From NCBI GenBank assembly GCA_025403435.1, contig JAJQZP010000439.1, positions 1 to 64,000 of the forward strand: a stretch of 64,000 nucleotides of DNA, given 5' to 3'. This stretch comes from Artocarpus heterophyllus. Lineage: Eukaryota; Streptophyta; Magnoliopsida; Rosales; Moraceae. The notes under the pieces are model-generated. The model did not search any database and was not told where the DNA came from. It saw only the letters and a program-made list of their open reading frames with translations. A program made the translations under genes and the position numbers. Of this stretch, positions 10,535-22,800 are shown piece after piece (the first letter of the stretch is position 1; every line of letters starts with the position of its first letter).

Positions 10535-12478
10535 ATAGTAGTAATGCTAATGTAGAACAGAACTATAATAACAGGAATTTAAACTTGTGTTTGACAGGGT
10601 GGTTAGAATTGTTGGTTAGAACTGTTTTTACTGAAGCATGCGATAGATTTACACTGTAAAGATTTTTTTATTGTTACTGCAGCATGTAAGAGTTTTATAC
10701 TATTTGTACCTGAGAAAGTAATTTAGACCACTTTTGCCAAACACAGTATAAAATTTTGAACGGTACATTTATCCATGAGGATATGCCTGTTTGGGAACAT
10801 GGTACAATGTTTTTCTCACGCACACGCAAAATTTTTGCTATAGTGTTTTAGGTGCAAACCTTTGACTCGAACTATGTTCCTAAACGAGCTATTTTATCTT
10901 TAAATTGTAGTTTTAAATTTTGAATATAACACTATGTTTATCTCCAAGGACTATAAATATTTATTATACAATTAAGCCTTCTTATCTTTTCATTTTGATT
11001 CTCTAAATAGCTTAATGATTGCAAATTCGATTCAAAGAGTTGAAGGGTGAAAAACACCAATTCGAACAAAAAAGTTTCAAAATGAAATAGTTTCTTAACA
11101 GTGTTTTCCCTTAGAGAATTTCAATTTGTACACTACTCTCAATTCAAACCAACAGTCCAAACGCCTAGTGGTTTATGAATGCATATAAAGATTATCTCTT
11201 TCATCCTCTTGAGTTCAAGAGTTCTTGTTCTCTCTCCCTCAAAATCCTTTGTTTTCACTTTTTCGGTTCTATTTTTATTTCTTTAGTGGTTTCATTTTGT
11301 CTAATTGAGGCAATGCGTAAACCTAAGGAAGATCAAGGAGTAAGCCTCGAATTAAGGGCTTTTGAAACTTACAACCCCCTTTATTTTGCCTAAAAACTAG
11401 ACTCTCAGTTAACCAAAATAAATTAAGTTCAACACTCCTAGACTTTTTTTAAAAAAAATGATTGAGGCACCTCCTTCCTTCGTTCGCTCGCCGCGAAAGA
11501 AACCCTAGTTTGACTATTGAATATTTTTAGAATGTCCAAATTTCCCCTCCCCACATCAGAAAATGTTTCCTTTTCTTTTTCCCCCTCTTTAAAAGTCCCT
11601 TTTCAAAGGTAATATTGTTGGACAATTCATACTTGTAACATTTGAAATAACAGGGCTGTTCTCCATCCACTAAAGTAGCATGCTATACAGAAACATATCT
11701 ATACCAAAGTATATCTAGAAGCATTATATATTGCAAAGTAAGTCAGAACATATATCTAACAATATAAGCATTAATATGAAGATTAAAATTACATTGTCGA
11801 ATTCTGTGGCCATATTGCTTGCAATTCTGATATTAAAAAAAAAAAAACCGTACAAATCAAACATTTTACAACACCATAATCATACCAATTTCCAACAAAT
11901 ATCATACTAATTTCACAAACCTTGCAAATACGAATTTCTAAGAATATCCAACTAATCACACAATCCAATTGACAACAATTTAAAACAAATCAAACTAATA
12001 TCAATTTTTCAAACACAGTAAAATAATCAACAAAAAAATCACAAATAGCTAAACACAAGAACTAATTAAAAATAGCAATTTTCACCAATATCGACCAAAA
12101 ATCACAATAGCAGTTTTCAGCAACCAAACAAATTCCAAAAACATCAATCACAAATCAACAAATTCTCCGATAAAACAAATTCCATAAACTAATTTCTACT
12201 CCAAAAGTGAAACTTCAAATTAAAATTTGAAACACAAAAATTCAATAATTTATATCTGATTTCCATTCCAAAGCAACCCACTTTGAAAATTGTAAGATCA
12301 ATGAAATCCCATCCCATCATAATGATAGACGCAATGGGAAACAAATGGTCATAACAGAAACGTTCACATCTTCTCTTCTCGGTTTTTCCACCACAAAATC
12401 CCAACGTCAAACAAAAATTACAAAAAGAAAAATAAACTAAGAACAAAAAATTAACCATGAAGGAGGAGCTTGACTTAC
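10535..12478. other. Probable LSD1 5' UTR intron DNA; no gene
   Basis: AT-rich sequence without recognisable protein similarity. It includes a small MITE-like repeat (10784-10890) and an A-rich (T-rich on the minus strand) zone at 11790-12180. If the GTAAGT at 12478-12473 is the LSD1 leader donor, this is intron sequence. Confidence 0.4.
10784..10890. repeat. Small MITE-like inverted repeat
   Basis: GCCTGTTTGGGAACAT at ~10785-10800 is mirrored by ATGTTCCTAAACGAGCT at ~10874-10890, giving inverted ends of about 16 bp with a few mismatches around an ~75-bp core. GTTTGGGAAC-type ends are common in plant MITEs. No clear target duplication was identified. Confidence 0.4.
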
Positions 12479-12660
12479 AGGTGATTTGAAATCTGCTCGG
12501 GAGGAGGAAGGAAAGATTAGCTGACCAAATGATGGGGGCTTGATTCGGCTCGGGGCTTTCTTTCGCAACAAAGCGGCACGAACGCTCTGCTCTGCTCTTC
12601 TTGGGGGACGGATCGCTTCGCAGTTCGCACAGTGTATTGGAGAATGGGATGGTAGGTCGA
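12479..12660 (-). promoter_or_regulatory. Candidate first (5' UTR) exon and promoter of the LSD1 gene
   Basis: On the minus strand a locally GC-richer stretch ends in CACCT followed by GTAAGT (12478-12473), a good splice donor. A TATATATTTT-like box lies upstream (~12736-12747). Placement on the same strand upstream of LSD1, and the acceptor just before its ATG, suggest a 5' UTR exon. This is inference from composition and splice signals only. A separate gene or non-coding RNA start is possible. Confidence 0.35.
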
Positions 12661-12719
12661 CGGTTGGGGATGGGGGCCGGGGGTCAAGGAATATGCTCTA
12701 CGACTTTTTTTCCCTTTTT

Positions 12720-14335
12720 GATTCTTACGTACCTCATATATATTTTAGAATTTTACTCATGTTCTTACGGTAATTATTGTTCTTTTAATTTATTCAATAG
12801 TTGTGGTTTGTTTTATTTTATTTTTTTCATTATGAGTTTTATTTTTTTATTTTTGGTTAGATTAGATAATTATTTTCTTTTTTTAATGGAAAATTAGATA
12901 AGATAATATGGATAATTGCTTTTAATTGTTCTTTCTTTAGGTTATCTTGCCTATTTTGGGTTGGTACTAATTATATTTAAATTGTAATTATATACTTTAA
13001 AAATATTCACTATAATCTTAACTTGTATTATTAATTTATAAAAAATTATACCAAATAATATATTTTGTTAATTATTTAGTAAATAACGTCGATTGTTTTA
13101 AGATTGTAAATTAAACAGCATTTTTGAATAAATCAATTATTTAAAGCAACTAAAAACTCAAAAATACCCCACGGTCAAATCTTATTTTTTTCCCTTTCTC
13201 TCTCTTCACCTCCATTTCTCTTTCCTCTATTTCCCCTCTCTCCATGTTTCTCTCTCTCCTCTGGTTTCCCTTCTCTCTCCTCCTCCATCAATGGCAAAAG
13301 CTTCAGTGGTCGATCTTGTCTATAATCTTCGACAGAACCACCAATCTTGACCACCGTTGTTAGCATCTTCAGCAGGTCCCTCACCCTGGAGCAAGGTCGA
13401 ATCTAGCTCGCAAGTTCACGACCACCGAAGCCACAATTGCGGCCACAACGTCCAGCTCTTCTCCCAATTTCTTGATCTATCACGACGGAGAAGACGGCAA
13501 TCTATCGCGTTGAAAAGGTTCTCCAGGATCGCGTTAGAGAAGATCGATGCAGAGCTTCGCCGATTACGAATGGGTTCTTGGATCTACGGTGGATTGCAAT
13601 GATGACGCTGCTTTGAAAGATTGGCGATGTCCAGATTTGTTGATTGACAGCAGATCCGACGATGGTGTGGTGGTCCAATGAAGAGAAGAAAGAAAAGTAT
13701 TGTCGTGGAGGATATTGATTTACAGAGGGGCAAAGCTTTTCACCCAAGAAAGGTGCTGTGTAACTGCCCCTAATCTAATCTTGCTTTGTGCTTGGCTGTT
13801 AGTGGCCTATGTTATTATTTTTTTGTTATTATTTTTAGTTATAAATGGTGTAAATTTTTATATATTATATTAATTAAAAAATTATTATAATATAAAGTTA
13901 TCATATATTATATATTATATTAGTTAAAAAAATTATTATATTATAAAATTATTATATATTATAATAAAAATAGTTTTAACTAAATTGTCAAACATCTTAT
14001 ATAAAAGCATAAATTCTTATCTAACATTATCGCCCTTGTGTGATCTCTAGGCCTATTTATTTGTGCACTTAAATGTTAACTTGTTGAAACAAGCATGTTG
14101 AATACACTTTAAATATATAGTCATTGAATCAAAGCTTATATTAAACATTTAAATATATATATATATATATATGTAGAGATATCCAGTTGAGTGTAGGGAG
14201 AGGTAAACAAACGGATCTAGAAAAAAATTGAAAAAAAGATAAGTATTTGAATTTTTTGTGAGTTTTGGGAGGTAAATACATAATTAACAAATAAATACAG
14301 TATTTTTTAGCCGCTAACGATGTCATTAGTGTTGT
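12720..14335. other. Intergenic DNA; no recognised gene
   Basis: 12780-13170 is AT-rich. 13180-13300 is a CT-rich simple tract whose translations are low complexity. 13300-13760 is of average composition with short open frames on both strands that match nothing I recognise. 13800-14000 is AT-rich, and a short TA run lies at about 14154-14173. Confidence 0.5.
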
Positions 14336-15165
14336 AATATCAATAAATTTTTGTATTTACATATAAACATAATATTTATAAGTAAATATTGTATTTTACT
14401 ATCGTCAGTGCCGTTGTTGGTACCGGTGATGTCCAACAAAACCATCAGTATACTTTTGTATTTACATGTAAATATAATATTTTTATGTTAATGTTGTATT
14501 TTACAGTCGTTGGTGGTCCGACAACGATAGTATTTCTATGCTAATGTTGTATTTCTCCACCGTCAGCAGTCGAGTGAAGTCACCAGTGAAATTTTTTATT
14601 TACATGTAAATTTAGTATTTTCAAGTTAATATTGTATTTTCTGGTTGTCAATGGTCCGGTAAAGTTATTGATAAATTTTATATTTACACGGTAATATAAT
14701 ATTACCATGTTAATATTGTATTTTTTAGTCGCCCATAGTTTAACGGAGTCGCCGGTGAATTTTGTATTTATATAATAATACAGTATTACTGAGTACTACT
14801 GTATTTTTTGGCTGCCTGCTATCAAGCGAAGTCATCAGTGAAATTTTATATTTATATAGTAATACAGTATTACTAGAGAAATATTCTATTTCTCGGTTGC
14901 CAGCATTCTGGTGAAGCCATCGGTGTTTTTGTATTTACATGGTAATACAATATTACCAAAGTAGTATTGTATTTTCTGGCTGTCGATGTAGTCGCAGGTA
15001 AATTTTTGTATTTATACTGTGATACGATATTGCCATGTTAATACTATATTTCTTGGCCGTCGATAATCCAATAAAGTCACTGGTGAGTTTTTGTATTTAC
15101 ACGTAATACAGTATTACGAGAGCAATATTGTATTTTTTAACTGTCGGTGTGCCAACAAGGAAGGA
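14336..15165. repeat. Diverged tandem minisatellite, ~86-bp period, about nine units
   Basis: The phrase TTTTGTATTTACATG / TATTTATAT recurs at about 14351, 14454, 14595, 14679, 14762, 14847, 14929, 15006 and 15089. Most spacings are 77-87 bp; the earliest are longer because one unit is partial. Each unit has a short dyad (GTAATACAATATTAC or variants), then TTAATATTGTATTTT, then a GC-richer half like GTCGNNGGTCCGGTGAAGTCACCGGTGAA. Copies differ by many substitutions, so the array is old. No long open frame persists. Confidence 0.75.
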
Positions 15166-17424
15166 AAGTGAGAGATATAAAGAAGAAAAAGGTGGGGGTA
15201 TTTTGGAGTTTTTGTTCTCAATTTCTCATGAGATATTATTTAATTTCTCATGATATGCTATTTACTATACATTTTAAAACTATATGATGCCATTTACTAA
15301 GTTTTAACCTAAACACGTCGGGGCCATTTGGTAGTATTTTTATTTTGGTTTTTATTTTTGAAAAATCTAAAAATGAAAATATTTTGATAAATGTGCCAAA
15401 ACAATTTTTGAAATTGTGTTTGATTGCATACAGTGGTATGTTTTTAAAAACAACATTTTTTAATAAAAATTATTAATACAAATAAAACCAGATTTAATTT
15501 AAATAATAATAATTAATTATATTAATTAGGATAAAAAACCATCAAATTCCCAAAAAAAAAAAAAAATGCTAAGCCCCCACCCTCCATTATCGAGCCCTAT
15601 AACCAGTGACCACAGACGGCCTAGCCCTACCCTGCCCCCGACGATCCTTTGCGATTCAAATAGCGCTTACAATGTGATCAGCGATGGTGAGGGATTCGAT
15701 GATGCCTCTGATTGAAACGAATTTTCGCATGGGCAACGACGAAATCCGGCATGGGTGACGACTTCCTGGGTGGCTGGCTTTGTTGGGTTTACTAGAGTGG
15801 GGGGTGGGAGGAGGCTTGAAGAGTTAGAAGGAAAGAAAAAAAAAAGTTGAAAACGAGGGGTTAGGTTGCCATTATCGGAGAATAGGAAGGGCAAAATCGA
15901 CTGTTGTTGGGCCATGGGTCGCAACAACCTATAGTAATCTTTTAATTTATTGGTAGATACGGCCTATAGTAATCTTTTAAATACCTACCAACAAACACAT
16001 GACAATTCATAAGTTAGTACACAAGTTAGGATTAAAGTTAGTATCACTATCATTTTTTATATAAGAGCACACAAGAAAAGAAATTGAACGGATGAAAATA
16101 TATATTTTGGGCATTTTATATTTTTGGAAGGTCTAATTAGACATTAACGTTTCGAGAAAGGAATTTATCTTTATATTTTCTTTTAAAAGATGAATTTATA
16201 TCATGAAATTTTATTTCACTCTCATATATTGGTATTTATAAAATGTATATTTTCTTTTAAAAGACGAACGTATATAGTGAGGTATTATTTCCCTCTCATA
16301 TATTTGTATTTATAAAAAAAACATTGTTATTTATATTATTTTAAGTTAAATAAATTCTTTTTTTAATATTTCATATATATTTTTAAATTAAATAATTTTT
16401 ACATGCTTCAAACTAGAGTTATTAATATTCAACCAAGCACGAATTTAGTTTGGATTTTTTGTTCAAATTAATAACTCAATTGCGCATCTAAGTGCCAGTT
16501 CGGACTACTTTTAAACTACACAATTCTAATTTTCTTGTTCAAATTAACACGTTCAAACCAATGAACCAAACAAGGGGCTTATTTTGTTATATGATGTGTT
16601 AATTATGGAAACAAAAACTTCTTATTTGGAGATAGAGGTTAACGTACGGCATGGATTTAGGGCCATCAGGATTAGGAGATGAGGCAGGAGAGGGTCAAAA
16701 TTGAAGGACTAGGTTGGGTCCAAGGTCGAACAAGGTGGTTGGGATTGAGATCAACTTTGACTCGACTAAGACTATGACCTCGACTCTAATTTCAACTCCA
16801 ACCCCACCCTCATTTGTGGTCTTAATTTTAAAGACACAAGATTTTTTTAGGTTCTTGATAACACTCATGTGCAATACAATGTCATCCCTCTTACCTCAAA
16901 GCAGTGTCGTTTTTGTCCACATACAAGGAAGGTTTTAGATCCCCTCGTTCAAAATTTGATGAAAGAGCTCCCCAAGAAACTTAATTGGAGAAATAACCTT
17001 TTTTTTTTTTTGCACCAAAAAACTAATGACGTGTCTTTTATCTGGCTCTTTTTATCCATCTCAGCCTCATTGTCGTTTTGCCCTTCCCAAAACAAAACTC
17101 CATCTCCTCCATTTGAGATTGCCCTAAATCACATCTACTATCTCTGCTCTAAAATAATCCCTCCCTCATTTTCTTCCTCCACCGCCCAAGCCAAACCAAA
17201 CTCTCCCAGTTCTCTCTCGTTGCTCCTCTCACTCACTAGTTTCCTCTTTTCTTCTCGCAACTTTCTCACACTCGAACTCCCTTTCTTCCCTCCTCTAGGA
17301 TGATTGTCGCCTCCAAACTAGAAGCCTATGAGCATCAGCATCGATGACCCTTGACTGTTGTTCCCTTCGTAGCGTTCCACACCGCAGTTACGAGAAGTCC
17401 AATGGAGGTAACCCATTACATATA
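15166..17424. other. Intergenic DNA; no recognised gene
   Basis: At ~15320 the words GGGGCCATTTGGTAGTATTTTTATTTT resemble the end of a plant inverted-repeat transposon, with a weak partner near 15970-15985 (AAATACCTACCAA); unproven. 16000-16600 is AT-rich. 16700-17300 has open frames rich in S/P/L without a motif I recognise. Confidence 0.4.
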
Positions 17425-18684
17425 GGGGGCGTTTGGTATGCAGTAATTAGATGATTCTAGGGAAAATGATTGTAAGGAATATGATTCCTAGGAATCAAAA
17501 TTATCACGTTTGGTTATACATAGAAATCTTCTATTAGATTTCTAGGAATAATACATTACCGTGTTTGGTTGTATATAGGAATTTTATATAATTGACAAAT
17601 AATTTATAGTATTAACATTAAATGTATCAATATAATATATTAGTACTAATATTAAATAATAATAATATAAACATAAATAATAAAATAATATTTTATATAA
17701 TTTGACATTAATATTACTATGAATATTAATGTTATTATTATCATTGTTATTAAATAATTATTATTTTATATTAATATAATACTTTCTTTATATTATATAA
17801 AAATATTAATTTATAATAATCATAGAATTATTATTTAACATTACATTAATATTAAAAAGTTGTATATAATATATAATATATTGATATGAATATAAATAAT
17901 AATAAAAATAAATTCTTAATAATATATTAGTATTTATATTAATATTAACATTAATTAAAAATATTGTTATAAAAAATATTAAATATATTTTGTTATATTT
18001 TATATTTATAATTATTATAATAGTATTTATATAATTTTATATTGATGCTACTATGAATATTAATATTATACTATTCATATTGATGTTATATTATTATGTT
18101 TTTATTATTAATGTTATTATTATTCTTATTATTAAATTATAACTTTATATTGCTATAATATTTATATCTATATCATATATTAATATTAATTTATAATAAT
18201 AGTACGAAATTATTTTATTTTCTTATTATAGTATTAATATATATTATATTCTAATATTAATTAATAATATATATTATATTTAGATATTGTATATGTAATA
18301 TATTATATATTTTTATTATTATTGTTAATGTTATTATTATCATTATTATCAAATAATTAATTTATATTGATATAATTTTTATATTTATATTGTATAGAAA
18401 TATTAATTCTATAATAATAATATTATTATTATTATTATTTAATAATAATATAATTATCATCATCATCATCAAAAAAAAAAAGTGAGATTTTCATAGTTTT
18501 GAAATTCTTAGGAATATGAATATCACCTTGTTGAGTGGGATTCAGATTACTCCAAAATAAGGTAATCTGAATCCTATGGGAATGCGTTTTTTAGGAATCC
18601 AAAACTCAGATTACTACATACCAAACATAAGAATCTATAAGATTCTCATTTTCACTTCAATATTACTATATACCAAACGCCCCC
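17425..18684. mobile_element. 1.26-kb inverted-repeat DNA transposon (MITE-like) with A/T core
   Basis: The ends are inverted repeats, GGGGGCGTTTGGTAT at 17425-17439 and ATACCAAACGCCCCC at 18670-18684. They are flanked by ATATA on both sides (17420-17424 and 18685-18689), or the 3-bp ATA within it. The next ~120 bp on each side carry GATTCCTAGGAATC-type words in opposite orientation, so the inverted homology extends inward. The core (~17580-18470) is almost purely A and T with TAT/ATA/TTA runs. No transposase is present. The GGGGGCGTTTGGT end recalls PIF/Harbinger or hAT MITEs; the family is unresolved. Confidence 0.72.
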
Positions 18685-20460
18685 ATATAATAGGGGACAA
18701 AATGAAGGGATAGAATAAAATTTTGGGCCCTTTTTTTTTTTAAGCAACCAAAAGATCGCCTAGAACATTTGCTAACCGTTGAAGAACTGCATCTTGCTAA
18801 TAAGGCATAAACTCATCAGAGGCTTTTCAGAACCATTTATGTGTTGTGAAACAAAAAAAGTAATAATCGAATCGATCACTAATGGTAAGAGATGTTGCTA
18901 ATTGGAATAAAAACCATGATTCTGATAAAGCTTTCCCATTTCATGGTTTTGAACATTGATTTGGTGTTGTTATTCTCACTCCAAATTCCTGAAGTTATCA
19001 AAGGCTTAGGCTTGCCACAAGCTTACTGTCTGTTTCCATTACTCTCTTCTTATTTTTTTTCTTATTATTATTTTTTTTTATATAAAAAGAGATTTAGATG
19101 CACATTACTCTAAGTAAGAACATTTTGTTGTAGAGTCAACTATGGAGATAAGAGCAACTAATGTCAACTAGAATCTAGATAATTTATTTTTGATTTAGTA
19201 CCAAAATTTCAGAATTTCAAAAGTTGAGATACTTAATCAACTAGAGTATCTTCCCTAGTTCTAATTTGGGAAAGTTATATTTTAAATTATGGCGATGCAT
19301 TTCTAATAACATAATGAATTTCTTCAGAAAAGAAAAGCAATGCGTGTTGAGATTATACAAGAAACAGAGCTCTTAATGAAATATATTTAAAAAATTTTCA
19401 TTGCATTATTTGTGATTTGTAAAGTCAACCCTAGAAATAGAACATGCTAAAATCAACTACTATAAGATCAAGTATTTTTGTTTAGAAACTTAGTTTTGTA
19501 TATGTTTAGTGGTTCATGGATATGAGTCCTTTGACAATGAAGACCAATTTTTCATAATCGTAGCTCAAAAATATGTTTAACATTGCATTAGTTATACTAC
19601 CATTTGGTGTTTCTATGTTTTACAATTATGATTCAGATTGTTGTTAGAATTATTACAAAAGTAAATCAAACAGAGCCCTTAAAATAGAAAATATGTGTTT
19701 CATTTTTTTTTTATTTGAGTCTTGGGGCCTTTCTGATATGCATAGAATGGGGCTATCATTTTTTTTTTATTTGGCTCTATTTGTGGAATGAATTTTTTAG
19801 AAGCTAGATATATATTCAATGGTTAATTAGTAACAAAGAGTGGTTTATTATTAGTCAATACATTTGGGAAGAGCTTTATTATTTCATTATCATCTGATCT
19901 CTTTGTTCCTTTCAGTCCCCCAGTAAGACACTTCAAAGACAGAGGCTGGGAAAAAAATTAAAAAATTAAAAATTAAATCCAATCCTTTAAACTCTATCAA
20001 ATAATGGAAGCAAACCAATAGTACCAACATACTAATCTTAATCACAAGCATCTAACAACAAAGTAATTTAAACAACTAATAATTTTATTTAAAATTGGAA
20101 TTACAAAGAAAACAAAGTTTAGGCAAAACCAGCATTGCTTAGATAAAATAATTAATCGCACCATCCTTATAATATAAACAAAACCTCCATTGTTTCTTTT
20201 TTTTTTTTCCTTGTTCTTTGGAAATTTAGGTACAGTTACAATCATAAAGTGCAAAAGCGTAGATAAAAATTTTCATGTAAGCAACACAAAAGCTAAATGT
20301 AATTTTATAAGAGAATCATAAATCTATGACATCTTTTTTTTTAATTTTAATCTTATACCTATCCAATCAATTTCTATAACATATGCATCCAAATTGCTCT
20401 TTGGTGTTAATTTCGCTATAATTGTTTTTTAAATTTGTTTTCAATTTTTATAAAATTTGT
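18685..20460. other. Intergenic DNA; no recognised gene
   Basis: AT-rich sequence with short poly-T and poly-A tracts. A short reading frame around 18892-19113 has no recognisable motif. The left end of the Mutator-like element probably lies in or just after this interval, but no terminal inverted repeat could be fixed. Confidence 0.4.
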
Positions 20461-20465
20461 TTTCA

Positions 20466-22240
20466 TATTGAGCAGCCTCCGAGACTAAATCCGATCTTGA
20501 GGACTCAAGAGCACTACGATTGTAGGGTGTCAAACAAATCAAAATATAAGTATTATGCAAAGTTCATTAAGACAATCTGGATCCAAACGATCAGCAATAG
20601 TTTAGAGGCACCCAATTTGGCCATGTATTGGATGTGGCTAAAAATTTTCAATACTCTGGCCAATTGTTGTGGCAAATGGTGTTGTGGATAGCAGCAACGA
20701 ACTCTGATGATGAAATTTGGATGGTGGTTAATCGTGTTACAGTTAAGTATATATTAAATGATTTTGCCTTGCTCATAGGATTATGTTGCAGTTATGAGTA
20801 TCCTATTCTTCAGTAAGGAGATGAGGATGAGGGGGATGAGGATGAGGGGGATAAGGATGATGCTACTCAACCTTTTATGCATAGGCATTGGCCGGATAAC
20901 ACAGAAATTTCTATTTATGATGTTATCGACAAGATGGAATTGAACATTGAAGACGTAAACAATTTATAGAAGAGGAAGATGGCAGCCTTGACTTTTGTCG
21001 TTGGTTTTTTGATGGCCAACAACAAAAATTGCTTGAAAATCAAAGCACAATACTTAATTTTGGTCGATAACATAGATGTTTTCTGTGCCTATCCTTAGGG
21101 CCGAGAGTCCTTTAAGTATTCAGTCAAGCAATTGAAAAAGGATATAAGGAGTAAGTGCTGCTTGAGCAACGCAACATTCACTTTTAATGGATTTATATAT
21201 CCATTTGAGGTAATTAAACATGAGCAATTTATATATTAGCTTGTATTTGATATCGCATTTATTGTTTTATATTTGATCCAAATTTTAATTTTGGTTTAGT
21301 TATTTGTCTATGAGTGCATCCCAGCGATAGCAAACAGATTTGCTACCCCCATCTTGGCAGAAGCTCCTATTCCTCGAATGTGTTGTTGGAAGACAATAAA
21401 GTGGAGGGGTGCAGTAAATTTTTTGAGTGTTGAGATAAGCAATATAATAAAGGGTCACAAGTTATTGTCTACCTACTACTCATGTAATTATTTGTATTAA
21501 CTAAAACTAACATGGTCGAAATAAGAATTTTTTAAATTTTTTTTGTAGGATATTCATAGCATGTTGTTTGCTATGAATGAGGAGATGAGAACCCCGTGAC
21601 TAGCCAATTTTAGGCCTTTTGTGAGAAGAACTATTGATCCAATTATAAACAAGTTAACCAAGATACTTGATTAGGGAGAGCACGTAGTTTTTGGCCATGA
21701 GCACTGGAGCATGTTTCTCCCTCCGTTGATCAAGATGCACCATCAACTTCTAAACATGAGGATGCTCCTCTTAGAGTAGTGCAGCTTGAGAATGACGTAA
21801 AAGCCATCAGGAAATATTAGGAAGCCATGAGCAAAGAAATGGCTTTGAGGTTTGAGTAGTTGAAACAGTATATTTCTGACCAATTCAAACATTGGTCAAA
21901 AATTATGCTATCAATGGGACATCAAGAGCGTCATTACAATGAGAGTTATGATGGGTTTACTATGCCTTAGCCTTGCACTACACCTGTGCATGAAGAAGGT
22001 TTGCCACACTTATCTCCCTCACCTTGCACTACACCCCTGCTTGAAGATGAATCACCTTCTGTTTTCTCACCTCGCACTACGCCCTACCTCAAGCCAATCA
22101 CCTCACTTTTCAAGCTCACCTTGTACTACTCCCGAACCACGCACTACAGCCGTGTCTGAAGACGAATCACCATCCATTTCTTCCGTACCTCGCACTACGC
22201 CCTTGCCTCAAGCCGAATCACCCTAATTATCTCACTTACC
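20466..22240 (+). pseudogene. DUF1985-domain protein of MULE (Ulp1-associated type), broken
   Basis: The frame starting near 20614 reads FGHVLDVAKNFQYSGQLLWQ, then IAATNSDDEIWM and KYILNDFALLIGLCC. This is the DUF1985 pattern (an F/L-S-G-Q-L-L segment, a DEIWF-like strand, then EFALITGL). It continues, with stops, through ESFKYSVKQLKKDIRSKC (~21105-21160) and, after a probable intron (~21205-21300), LFVYECIPAIANRFATP (~21300-21350). A tail from 21960 to 22230 repeats (C/R)TTP and EDESPS-like words. Stops occur near 20816, 20968, 21099 and 21598. The Ulp1 cysteine-protease domain that often follows is not found. In MULEs these proteins have no established role. Confidence 0.65.
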
Positions 22241-22265
22241 TCATCCTACAAATTGCAGTGATTTA

Positions 22266-22800
22266 GTGGTGTGCGATGAAGAACCACAGTCACTACAAAT
22301 ACAAAGACTACAGAGGATTAAAAAAAGATCACAATATATGCAAACTCCATATACTATTCCTAGGAAAAAATTATTATGGTTTTGTCATATTTATAACGAA
22401 CAATGTAATTGTCTGGATTATGTTTGCAGGTTTTGTAGTTGTTTGGATTGTGTTTGCAGGTTTTGTAGTTGTTTGGATTGTGTTTGCAAGTTTTGGATAT
22501 TGCTCAATATAAGACGCTATGCTGTCAAAATTCTTCACAATTTGATTTTTTTTTTGGAAAAAAAAAACAAAGCAACTTTTCATATATTTTGTGCAAACGG
22601 TTATGGAGAATTGACACACTTTGTAAACTAATATTGCAAAATAAAACTACTGATTTTTCTTAATAAGTGTTTATTTGTAAACTAATATTCTTTGGTTATA
22701 AAGAATTGACACATTTTGCATAATGAAAAAATCAGTTAGGCCATTTGATGTGCCCCAGACTGAAATTTTGATAATATCCCTTACAAAGTCAAACAACATG
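22266..22800. repeat. Three-copy 30-bp tandem repeat and flanking non-coding DNA
   Basis: The unit GTTTGGATTGTGTTTGCAGG... starts at 22411, 22441 and 22471 with few changes. It sits in the 3' part of the DUF1985 gene region. The rest of the interval is AT-rich, with a repeated GAATTGACACA(C/T)TTTG phrase near 22608 and 22704. Confidence 0.6.

Noticed and set aside
13175..13384. Glu/Arg-rich open frame
   Set aside because: It is a translation of a CT-rich simple tract; no homology or splice context supports it.
16714..17303. Pair of overlapping plus-strand open frames rich in S, P and L
   Set aside because: No recognisable domain; composition is compatible with chance open frames in CT-rich DNA. 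A relic of a gene cannot be ruled out.
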